Shown: positions 16,989 through 23,156 of the stretch, one piece after another | Numbering within the stretch: position 1 is the first letter of the stretch | Layout: the number at the start of each line of letters is the position of its first letter | NCBI GenBank assembly: GCA_031549105.1 | Contig: JAVBQK010000174.1 | Span: 1-23,156 of the forward strand | Origin: Avichristensenella sp031549105 | Lineage (GTDB): Bacteria; Bacillota; Clostridia; Christensenellales; Aristaeellaceae | Reading direction: 5' to 3' | Length of the DNA: 23,156 nt | Notes under the pieces: generated by a model | Database searches by the model: none | What the model was told of the DNA's origin: nothing | What the model saw: only the letters and a program-made list of their open reading frames with translations | Translations under genes and position numbers: made by a program

Positions 16989-17224
16989 AGCCGTTCCCGG
17001 TGCCTGCGCACGAGCGCAAGCATGGCCTCCGCACTGTTGAAGTTCTCCGGCTCAATGTCCCCCGTGGTGATGCGCACGCCAAACGCGTTGCTGAGTGCCG
17101 CGATGATCTGTGTCAGGTCAAGGGAGTCAATCAGGCTTTCATCTACGAGCGCGGTTTCCGACTCGAAATCCACATCGTCGTTGATTTCGAGGAGCAGATC
17201 CAGGAGTTTTCTCATATCATCCAT
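16985..17224 (-). CDS. Acyl (D-alanyl-type) carrier protein
   Basis: This 79-aa carrier protein has the size of DltC. The phosphopantetheine attachment motif is LIDSLDL, with Ser34 as the modified residue, between acidic helices typical of carrier proteins (DESLIDSLDL, IIAALSNAFGV). It is the only carrier protein in the window and would have to serve ligase A, ligase B, or both. It is first in the six-gene operon. The ATG at 17224 is preceded by a run of six G (AGGGGGG) at about 8-nt spacing. An in-frame ATG three codons later is possible but less well placed. The stop overlaps the start of ligase A. It lies downstream of a terminator-like hairpin, so expression may depend on read-through or on a promoter I cannot identify. 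Confidence 0.9.
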   Translation of the reverse strand: MDDMRKLLDLLLEINDDVDFESETALVDESLIDSLDLTQIIAALSNAFGVRITTGDIEPENFNSAEAMLALVRRHRERL

Positions 17225-17245
17225 TCATATACCCCCCTATGAATG
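17222..17245 (-). promoter_or_regulatory. Inverted repeat enclosing the ribosome binding site and start codon of the carrier protein
   Basis: On the minus strand, CATTCATA (17245-17238) and TATGAATG (17229-17222) are a perfect 8-bp inverted repeat. The 8-nt loop contains the G6 Shine-Dalgarno, and the right arm contains the ATG. If folded in mRNA it would hold the start codon paired. The stem is A/U-rich and weak. Confidence 0.4.
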
Positions 17246-17281
17246 CTTTTTCAATAAGGTCTCCAGCAAAGGCCCTATTGG

Positions 17282-17315
17282 AAAAGCATCCCGAAGGAGA
17301 AGACCTCCTCCGGGA
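17282..17315 (-). terminator. Terminator-like hairpin between the ABC operon and the acylation operon
   Basis: Arms at 17289-17299 and 17305-17315 form an 11-bp stem with one G-U pair on the minus strand (TCCCGGAGGAG with CTCCTTCGGGA). TTTT follows three nt later (17285-17282). It lies 10 nt past the ATPase stop. The broken, short U-tract suggests partial rather than complete termination. Confidence 0.65.
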
Positions 17316-17325
17316 CGAAGGACTG

Positions 17326-18441
17326 CTAGTCGTTGATGCGGCGTTGCGTTTCGGGGTCGAACAGATGCAGCTTCGCCATATTGGGTGTAAGCAACAGCTC
17401 CTTCTCCGTAGGCACCTTCTCGCCGGCATGCTTAAACACAACCACCTTATTGCCCACGCGGACGTAAATCAGATACGCATCGCCCAATGGTTCAACGGAA
17501 TCCACGCAAGCGGGGATCGCGTTCATACCTTCCTTCGCCAGCTCAAAGTCCGATGGCCGGATGCCCAGGTTGATCGTTCGCCCAACATAGCCCTTGAGCG
17601 AGGCCTTGATTTGCTCCGGCATGTGGAGGCGGAAAGCGCCGCCGTCGAGTACAACCGTGCCGTTCTCCTGCTTGACATTGCAGGGGAAGATGTTGATCTG
17701 CGGCGTGCCGAGGAAGCTGGCGACAAACTCGTTTGCGGGATGGTGATACAGCTCGTCCGGCGTGCCCTGCTGCATGATGAGCCCATCCTTGAGCAGCACG
17801 ATTTTGTCCGCCATGGTCATGGCCTCTGTCTGGTCGTGCGTGACATAGATTGTGGTAATGCCCAGCTGCTCCTGGATCTTCTTGAGTTCATAGCGCACCT
17901 GGTCGCGCAGCTTGGCGTCCAGGTTGCCCAGCGGTTCATCCAGCAGGAAAACCTGCGGATCACGCACCAAGGCCCGCCCCAGCGCAACGCGCTGACGCTG
18001 ACCGCCGGAGAGTTCCGCGGGGCGGCGATCCAGCAGCGGCTCGATGGAGAGCATATTCGCCATATAGTCCACGCGCTTGTCAATCTCCGCCTTCGGCGCT
18101 TTCTTGGTCTTCAGCGCGAAGGACATGTTGTCGCGAACCGTCATGTTGGGGTACAGGGCATACTCCTGGAACACCATGGCGATGTTGCGCTCCTGCGGCG
18201 GAACGAAGGTCTTGCTCTTGCCATGGACGGAGGTCATCACATCGTTGCCAAAGTGGATCTCACCACCCACCGGGTTTAGCAGCCCCGCAATGCAGTGCAT
18301 CGCCGTGGATTTTCCGCAGCCGGAGGGGCCGAGGAATACGCAGAACTCGCCATCCTGGATGTCTAGGCTGAGCTTATCCAGTACATAGGATTTTCCCTTG
18401 TTGTAGGACACGCTCATGTCCTTGATCGTTATGGAAGCCAT
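17326..18441 (-). CDS. Sugar ABC importer ATPase (MsmK/UgpC/MalK type)
   Basis: This 371-aa cytoplasmic ATPase would power the MalF/MalG-like permease pair encoded upstream. It shows Walker A GPSGCGKST (38-46), Q-loop Gln92 (FQEYALYP), signature LSGGQ (144-148), Walker B VFLLDE with Glu169, D-loop NLDA and switch His202 (THD). The C-terminal third is the OB/TOBE regulatory domain of sugar-importer ATPases (LGIRPSDF). The length is usual. Many Clostridia use one shared MsmK ATPase, so a copy inside this operon suggests a dedicated importer. The start at 18441 has AAAGG upstream. The gene follows the GH3-C stop by 21 nt and ends before a terminator-like hairpin. The sugar transported cannot be told from the ATPase. 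Confidence 0.95.
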   Translation of the reverse strand: MASITIKDMSVSYNKGKSYVLDKLSLDIQDGEFCVFLGPSGCGKSTAMHCIAGLLNPVGGEIHFGNDVMTSVHGKSKTFVPPQERNIAMVFQEYALYPNMTVRDNMSFALKTKKAPKAEIDKRVDYMANMLSIEPLLDRRPAELSGGQRQRVALGRALVRDPQVFLLDEPLGNLDAKLRDQVRYELKKIQEQLGITTIYVTHDQTEAMTMADKIVLLKDGLIMQQGTPDELYHHPANEFVASFLGTPQINIFPCNVKQENGTVVLDGGAFRLHMPEQIKASLKGYVGRTINLGIRPSDFELAKEGMNAIPACVDSVEPLGDAYLIYVRVGNKVVVFKHAGEKVPTEKELLLTPNMAKLHLFDPETQRRIND

Positions 18442-18462
18442 AGAATCAACCTTTCTGGCGTG

Positions 18463-20352
18463 TTACTTGCCAAAGCTTTCTACATCGATGCCGAAGCCGT
18501 ACTCATAGAGCGGATCGACGATATCCTTGGGCAGATCGTCGCGCTGGGCGAGCACCTGCTCCATGCTGGTGGGAATCTGGAAGGGCAGCTTGCCTGTGAT
18601 GGCGGTTTCGCCAAAGAGGGCATCCGCCACGGCTTCCGCGCCGCAGGTCACGCCGGGGCGGTAGGCTAGGAAAACGCTGTCCGCCGCGTCCGCGATGGGT
18701 GTGAGAACGTAGGCGCGGTTCATGAGCACCACAGCGACGACGCTAGCGCCCGCCTGATCCAGCGCCTCGATGAGCTGTACCTGCTCCTCGGGAAACTCCA
18801 GCGTCGCCGTTCCCCAGGAGGGCTCATGCGTGCCGCTCTTTTCGCCCAGGACGACCACTGCGGTCACACCGCTTAAATCAGCGGGAACGGAAGCCGCATC
18901 GGCGATGTAGGTCACATTCTCCGCGCCGGCCTTGGCCTGCAGTGCCTCAAGAATGGAGGCGCCAGCGATCTCAATAGGTTCTTTTGCCGTCCAGCCGCTG
19001 TTGAGTGCGCGAACATTGTCCGCCAGTTCGCCGGCGACGATGAAGGACTGGCCTTCGAGGGAGACGGCATTTTCATACTTCACCAGCGTAAAAGACTTCG
19101 CGGCCGCTTCCTTGGCAACAGCCTTGTGTTCATCGCTGCCCAGCACATTCGCGGCATTGTCTGCGTCCACATAGGGATTCTCAAAGATACCCAGTTGGAA
19201 CTTGGCAATCAATATGCGGCGGCAGGCATCGGTCAGACGCGCTTCTTCCACATCGGTAGATAGCCGCGCGGTGGACCGCACACCGGCGCCGCCGAGCACG
19301 TCCGCGCCCGCGTTCGCCGCGCCAACGAAGTTGAGACCCCAGTCGGTCTGGATGATCCCTGTGTAGCCCAGTTGGCCGCGCAAAAGGTCGGTCATGACGG
19401 CGGAGGACTGATCCGCGTAGTTTTCCACCGCATCGCCGCCGAGGTAGGGCACCGTGGAGTAGCCGTAGGGCATCACGGCCGCAACGCCCGCTTTGATGGC
19501 TGCCCTAAAGCCAGCCAAATGCAGGTCGATGGAATCCTCCTGAAGGGTCAGCGGTGTGCCGTCCACGCCGTCTGTCTGTGCGCCCGAGCCGGGGAAATGT
19601 TTGACCGTCGCGATGACCGAGTCGCCCGTCAGCGAACTTCCGCCCTGCAACGCCTGAATCGCCGCCACGATCAGCGTTTCCACGACCGTAACATCCTCAG
19701 AATAGCACTCCTGATTGCGCCCCCAGCGGGGATCAGAGATCAGATCCGCATCCGGGGAAAGGGCCATGCGCACGCCCACAGCCAGCAGTTCTTCCTTGAG
19801 AACCGTGTTGAGCCTGGCCACCAGGTCCGCATCGTTCGCCGCGCCCTGATTGATCGCATCCGGCAGGAAGGTCGCATCGCTGACAAAAGCCGCGCCCGCC
19901 TCCGTGTCCATGGAGAAGATGATGGGGATACCCAGTAGCGAGCTTTCAGAGAGCTCTTGGATCTCGTTGGTGCGCTCCGCCGCGTCCTTGGCACTGTCGA
20001 AAATGTACTCGTACACCAACGCAAAGCCGACGTTGTTGTCCGTAAACCAGCTGTCCTTCTTGCTGACCAGCGTCAGGTGCACCATCTGCGAAGCCTTCTG
20101 CGTCGCGTCCATCTGGCTGAGCAGGTCCTCCGCACGCTCCTCTGCGGAAAGCCGCCAGTCCTCGTAGGGATCAAGCACGCCGTTGCTGTTCAAATCCTTG
20201 AACCGGTAGCCATCCACCTCGATGATGTTTTTCACGCGGGCGCTAAGTTCCGGTTGCGTATAAGTACCTTCCGATAGCGCGGCGGGCAGCGTGGATACGC
20301 CAAGGCCTATCGCCAGCACCAGTGAGGCAAGCCTCTTGATTGTACGCTTCAT
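18463..20352 (-). CDS. Secreted two-domain glycoside hydrolase family 3 enzyme (GH3-C)
   Basis: This 629-aa GH3 hydrolase is related to barley ExoI-type beta-glucosidases. It has a signal peptide (about 1-27), an EF-hand-like loop (DLNSNGVLDPYE, 53-64), DPRWGR (207-212), KHFPGSG (251-257) and candidate nucleophile Asp337 in TDW. In the second domain, VVVLGEKSGTHEPSWG retains the loop carrying the family acid/base, with Glu510 as the likely residue. The catalytic pair therefore looks intact, unlike GH3-A and GH3-B. The chain ends after YEYGFGID without the FnIII or CARDB module. The gene sits between the permease genes and the ATPase gene, 17 nt after the MalG-like stop, with a GGGAGG ribosome binding site at good spacing. 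This position suggests that it releases the sugar that the importer takes up. The exact linkage is unknown. Confidence 0.95.
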   Translation of the reverse strand: MKRTIKRLASLVLAIGLGVSTLPAALSEGTYTQPELSARVKNIIEVDGYRFKDLNSNGVLDPYEDWRLSAEERAEDLLSQMDATQKASQMVHLTLVSKKDSWFTDNNVGFALVYEYIFDSAKDAAERTNEIQELSESSLLGIPIIFSMDTEAGAAFVSDATFLPDAINQGAANDADLVARLNTVLKEELLAVGVRMALSPDADLISDPRWGRNQECYSEDVTVVETLIVAAIQALQGGSSLTGDSVIATVKHFPGSGAQTDGVDGTPLTLQEDSIDLHLAGFRAAIKAGVAAVMPYGYSTVPYLGGDAVENYADQSSAVMTDLLRGQLGYTGIIQTDWGLNFVGAANAGADVLGGAGVRSTARLSTDVEEARLTDACRRILIAKFQLGIFENPYVDADNAANVLGSDEHKAVAKEAAAKSFTLVKYENAVSLEGQSFIVAGELADNVRALNSGWTAKEPIEIAGASILEALQAKAGAENVTYIADAASVPADLSGVTAVVVLGEKSGTHEPSWGTATLEFPEEQVQLIEALDQAGASVVAVVLMNRAYVLTPIADAADSVFLAYRPGVTCGAEAVADALFGETAITGKLPFQIPTSMEQVLAQRDDLPKDIVDPLYEYGFGIDVESFGK

Positions 20353-20369
20353 GTCTTTATCCTCCCTAT

Positions 20370-21260
20370 TTATGATGCGGTAACCGCGCCGCTCATCTGG
20401 CCGCTGATCAGGTACTTGCCCATGAAGATGTAGAGCACCAATACCGGCAATGCCAGAATTAGCGAACCCGCCATCTGCACGTTGAACTCGGCCGCCATGG
20501 TTCCCGCCAGTTCGTTCAGCGCGATGGTAGCCGGCTTTGAGTCGTAACCGCCCAGCACAAGGGCAAACAGCATTTCATTCCAGATTGACGTACACTGGAA
20601 CACAAACACGGTGATGGTCGCGATCTTCGTATTGGGCAGCACAATCTTGCGGTAGATTTGCCACATGCCGTTGCCGTCGATCATTGCCTGCTTGATGAGC
20701 GCATCCGGCACATCGGCATAGTAGCCACGCATCATGACCGTGCACATCGGCATGCCGAAGATCGAGTGCACCATTACCAGGCCCCAAATGTTGTCGTAGA
20801 GGTCCAGGGCGTTGATGTTCTGCAGCAGCGGAATCAGAATTGCCTGGAAGGGTAAATAAGTCGCCGCCACAAGCGCGATGAAGAACGCGTTGTTCAGCTT
20901 GAACCGCCATTTGCTAAGCGCGTACGCACAGATGGAGCCAAAGAAGACCGAGCCTGCCGCGCCAAATAGCGTAACGAAAAGAGAGGTCAACAGCGGCTGC
21001 CCAAGCTCTTCCATGGCGCTGGCGTAGCCCTGCAGCGTCCACTGGGTGGGCGGGGTAATCGGGGTCGAGGTCATGACCTCGCTGTTGGTCTTGAAGGAAG
21101 TCATCACAGTGCCCCAGAAGGGCAGCATATAGAAAACCAGAAACGCGATCATAAGAAGATAGTACACAATGTGCAGCGCAGTCATGTGCCACTTTGGCTT
21201 GATCCGTATGGTCTGCGCTTTCTGACCGTCTTTGCTCCGCTCAATGCCTGGGTTTTGCAT
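20370..21260 (-). CDS. Sugar ABC transporter permease, MalG/UgpE type
   Basis: This 296-aa inner membrane permease has about six transmembrane segments (first at about 30-50 of the chosen start) and the EAA-type coupling loop near residues 180-210 (ADVPDALIKQAMIDGNGMWQ), which contacts the ATPase. Its C terminus resembles MalG-type proteins (LISGQMSGAVTAS), as expected for the second permease of a CUT1 importer. I chose the ATG at 21260. A longer reading starts with TTG at 21287, inside the MalF-like gene, and has no Shine-Dalgarno. The ATG has AGGAGG 11 nt upstream and GAGG nearer. The upstream permease ends 5 nt before this start, so the two are co-translated. Substrate class by family: oligosaccharides. 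Confidence 0.93.
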   Translation of the reverse strand: MQNPGIERSKDGQKAQTIRIKPKWHMTALHIVYYLLMIAFLVFYMLPFWGTVMTSFKTNSEVMTSTPITPPTQWTLQGYASAMEELGQPLLTSLFVTLFGAAGSVFFGSICAYALSKWRFKLNNAFFIALVAATYLPFQAILIPLLQNINALDLYDNIWGLVMVHSIFGMPMCTVMMRGYYADVPDALIKQAMIDGNGMWQIYRKIVLPNTKIATITVFVFQCTSIWNEMLFALVLGGYDSKPATIALNELAGTMAAEFNVQMAGSLILALPVLVLYIFMGKYLISGQMSGAVTAS

Positions 21261-21265
21261 GTTCC

Positions 21266-22297
21266 TCACGCCCTCCTGTTCGTCCAATATGTCAGCGGCA
21301 GAATCAGTATCAGAACCAGCGCAAGCAGGAAACAGCTGATGGCCGCGGAGTAGGCAAAATTATTACTCTGGAACGCCTCATTGTACATCCAGATCGGCAG
21401 CGTCCACGCCGATGAGGTCGTATAACCCACCAGAGAGACAATGAAGTCGAAGGAGCGCAGTGCATACATGGCAAGGATCGTGATGCAGCTGCCCATCGCT
21501 CCTTTAAGCTGCGGAATGATCAGCTTTGCATAAATGCGAGGCATGTAGGAGCCGTCCAGCTTCGCGGCATTGATGATGTTGGTGGGTACATTCTTGATGG
21601 CGGCCAGAAAGATGACCGCGACGTAGCCCGAGAACTGCCATACCATGGCAATGATGATCGACAGCATCACGGTGTTGTTCGACGACGCCCACATCAGCTG
21701 GCCATCCTTCATTGCGGCGGATACGTTCACGCCGAGGATGGACAGGAAGGAGTTCAGCACGCCGCCGGTCGGGCGGTACATGTACGCCCACACGGTGCCG
21801 GTTACGACGAAGGACAGCGCGAAAGGCAGAAGAATCAGCGTGCGGAAAACCGATGTCCCGCGGAGCCCCTGGTCCATGAGCAGCGCAAGGCCAAGGCCCA
21901 GCAGCAGGCACAGCGGGATCAGGCAGAAGAGCAGCAGCGTATTTTTCAGCGCCGGCCAGAAGTTGGGGCTTAAAAACATCTTTGTATAATTTCCCAGGCC
22001 GCCCCATCCGTAGCTGGCTTGCAATTCGCCCGCCCGCCAGTCGGATACGGACACCCACAGGTTCCAGCCGAGGGACACGTACACGAAGTAGATCAGCAAT
22101 GCGGCGGGTATCAGTATCCAGATGAGGGGATGCTTTGCGAGAAACTTGCTGATCGGCGCCACCGTCTTCGGTGCAAATTGCTTGAGAAGCTGGTAGCAGA
22201 GGATGACCGCCGCAATGATAGCAAAGCCTCCCCAGAACCCGCCGTTTGAAAAAGTCATATAGGCTAAGTTTTCAAAGAATTCGGTTACCTGCTCCAT
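21266..22297 (-). CDS. Sugar ABC transporter permease, MalF/UgpA type
   Basis: This 343-aa permease has about seven membrane segments. An extra N-terminal pair precedes the core, including WILIPAALLIYFVYVSLGW. The EAA coupling loop is near residues 230-265 (INAAKLDGSYMPRIY). It pairs with the MalG-like gene that follows. I chose the ATG at 22297 because GGAGG lies 8 nt upstream. The in-frame ATG at 22312 is also possible, but the GGAGG is then inside the coding region. No solute-binding protein gene is next to it, although CUT1 importers need one; it may be upstream of the truncated GH3 gene beyond the window. Confidence 0.92.
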   Translation of the reverse strand: MEQVTEFFENLAYMTFSNGGFWGGFAIIAAVILCYQLLKQFAPKTVAPISKFLAKHPLIWILIPAALLIYFVYVSLGWNLWVSVSDWRAGELQASYGWGGLGNYTKMFLSPNFWPALKNTLLLFCLIPLCLLLGLGLALLMDQGLRGTSVFRTLILLPFALSFVVTGTVWAYMYRPTGGVLNSFLSILGVNVSAAMKDGQLMWASSNNTVMLSIIIAMVWQFSGYVAVIFLAAIKNVPTNIINAAKLDGSYMPRIYAKLIIPQLKGAMGSCITILAMYALRSFDFIVSLVGYTTSSAWTLPIWMYNEAFQSNNFAYSAAISCFLLALVLILILPLTYWTNRRA

Positions 22298-22327
22298 GGG
22301 TAGTACCTCCATTTTTCCTTTGGAGAC

Positions 22328-22356
22328 GGCAGGAGCAGTTTGGCCCTGCTCCTGCC
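22328..22356 (-). terminator. Strong intercistronic hairpin between GH3-D and the MalF-like gene
   Basis: GGCAGGAGCAG (22328-22338) and CTGCTCCTGCC (22346-22356) form a perfect 11-bp stem with a 7-nt loop just past the GH3-D stop. On the minus strand no U-tract follows (GTCTCC), so it is probably not a full terminator. It may protect the upstream mRNA or cause partial attenuation, giving more GH3-D than permease. Confidence 0.55.
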
Positions 22357-22363
22357 TTGTTGT

Positions 22364-23156
22364 TTACTCGCCGTAGCTCAGACCCCAGCCGAAGTCGTAG
22401 AGCGGGTTCTCCAGATCGAAGGAGACGTCGCCCTCCTGAGCATTGACGGACTCCATGTCGCGGGGGAACTGGATCGGGGTCTTTCCGGTTGGGTTATTGA
22501 TGCCATACAGCGTCTCGGCAATGGCGATACCGCCCTGGGTGCCGGGATAGTAGGCCGCGAGGATCGCATTGGTGTTTTCATCGCACCAGGTCAGAATGTA
22601 CGGGCGGCCGCCGGTCATCACGGTGATGATGGGCTTTCCACTGGCCTTGGCGGCTTCGAGGATTTCCTGTTGGCTGGAGGTGATTTCCAGGGTGTTATAA
22701 CCCCACGGCGGATCGTGCTGGTAGCTCGGTTCGCCCACGGAGACAATGATGATGTCCGCCGTCTCCGCCAGCTCCGCAATGCGCTCCAGGTTGTCGGATT
22801 CGTATACGACGGTGGTGTTCTCGCCGGCGTATGCCGCGATGGCCGCCTCAATGGTCAGGCCCTCCTGCGCGGATGACCAACCGCCCACCAAGGAATCCAT
22901 GTCTCCGGCGCGGGGGCCGCATACGAGGATGGTCTGGGCAGCGTTCGCGTCCAGCGGTAAAATGCCGTCGTTCTTGAGCAGGGTCATGGATTCGCGGGCC
23001 GCCTGGAGATTGAGTGCCTGGCTCTCCTCGTTGCCCACGAAGGAAATGGCATATTCCACATCGCAGTACGGGTTTTCAAAGACGCCCATTTCAAACTTAG
23101 CCTTGACGATGCGGGTGGCCGCGGCGGTCAGGATGGCTTCGTCGATCTTGCCGTCG
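22364..23156 (-). CDS. Glycoside hydrolase family 3 protein (GH3-D), 5' end cut by window edge
   Basis: Only the C-terminal 264 or so codons are visible. The reading frame is open to the right edge: before MGVFENPY it reads TAAATRIVKAKFE, the usual end of the GH3 barrel. The visible part is the second alpha/beta domain, with SMTLLKNDGILPL, VSVGEPSYQHDPPWG and TGKTPIQFP, ending at LYDFGWGLSYGE without an added module. At the usual acid/base position of the loop the residue is Asp (HDPPWG, codon 22714-22712), where GH3-C has Glu. The nucleophile region and any signal peptide are outside the window. It is the first visible gene of the importer operon and is closer in this domain to GH3-C than to GH3-A or GH3-B. 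Confidence 0.93.
   Translation of the reverse strand, partial: DGKIDEAILTAAATRIVKAKFEMGVFENPYCDVEYAISFVGNEESQALNLQAARESMTLLKNDGILPLDANAAQTILVCGPRAGDMDSLVGGWSSAQEGLTIEAAIAAYAGENTTVVYESDNLERIAELAETADIIIVSVGEPSYQHDPPWGYNTLEITSSQQEILEAAKASGKPIITVMTGGRPYILTWCDENTNAILAAYYPGTQGGIAIAETLYGINNPTGKTPIQFPRDMESVNAQEGDVSFDLENPLYDFGWGLSYGE

Noticed and set aside
17224..17256. TTGAAA and TATATG with 17-bp spacing as a promoter for the carrier protein gene
   Set aside because: Spacing is right, but transcription would begin inside the coding region and lose the ribosome binding site and start codon.
17217..17441. 74-codon minus-strand frame spanning the end of the ATPase gene
   Set aside because: It is out of frame with the ATPase, crosses the terminator-like hairpin and has no start signal.
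21261..21287. Longer N terminus of the MalG-like permease starting at TTG 21287
   Set aside because: The TTG lies inside the MalF-like gene and lacks a Shine-Dalgarno, while the ATG at 21260 has AGGAGG upstream.

Overview
The window looks like a chromosomal carbohydrate-utilisation region of a low-to-mid-GC Gram-positive anaerobe, most likely a gut Clostridia (Christensenellales/Oscillospirales-like). This placement is inference. It rests on Sec signal peptides of the MKKLSLLL...AEE type, strong AAGGAGG ribosome binding sites, MsmK/UgpC-type sugar importers, a YesN-type AraC response regulator, Dlt-type acylation genes and GC-rich stacked hairpins of a kind common in such genomes. No RNA gene, transposase, integrase or CRISPR array was seen. 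All genes but one are on the minus strand.

Region 1 (1-6131, minus): a secreted GH3 protein (36-2477), a secreted CBM9-like sugar-binding protein (2679-3470) and a second secreted GH3 protein (3642-6131). They are separated by intergenic gaps of about 170-200 bp that hold terminator-like hairpins and promoter candidates, so they look like individually transcribed genes. The divergent regulator (6377-7846, plus) is a YesN-like response regulator with a receiver domain and an AraC HTH. No sensor kinase is visible.

Region 2 (7847-8052) is a dense block of stacked palindromes between convergent genes.

Region 3 (8053-17224, minus) is the most unusual part. It is a tightly packed six-gene operon in the order acyl carrier protein, DltA-like ligase A, MBOAT acyltransferase, SGNH/DltD-like membrane protein, ligase B, and secreted LacZ-type GH2. 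This is a Dlt-like machine for moving an activated acid across the membrane onto an outside acceptor, but with two adenylating enzymes for one carrier protein. Ligase A keeps both residues that define D-alanine recognition in Bacillus DltA (Asp200, Cys272). Ligase B has Ala203 and Ser275 at exactly the same two aligned positions, so it probably activates something other than an alpha-amino acid. The last gene, a beta-galactosidase-like enzyme, starts directly at the end of ligase B, tying surface acylation to glycan hydrolysis.

Region 4 (17326-23156, minus) is a sugar ABC importer operon: a truncated GH3 gene entering from the right edge, a MalF-like permease, a MalG-like permease, a third complete GH3 and an MsmK/UgpC-type ATPase. 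It is followed by a terminator-like hairpin before the acylation operon. No solute-binding protein is present. It may lie upstream of the window.

Together the genes suggest sensing (regulator), extracellular binding and cleavage of beta-linked glycans (CBM9, GH3, GH2), oligosaccharide uptake (ABC importer) and acyl decoration of a surface or extracellular glycan. The two GH3 proteins of region 1 lack the loop that carries the usual GH3 acid/base residue, which is still present in the two GH3 proteins of region 4.
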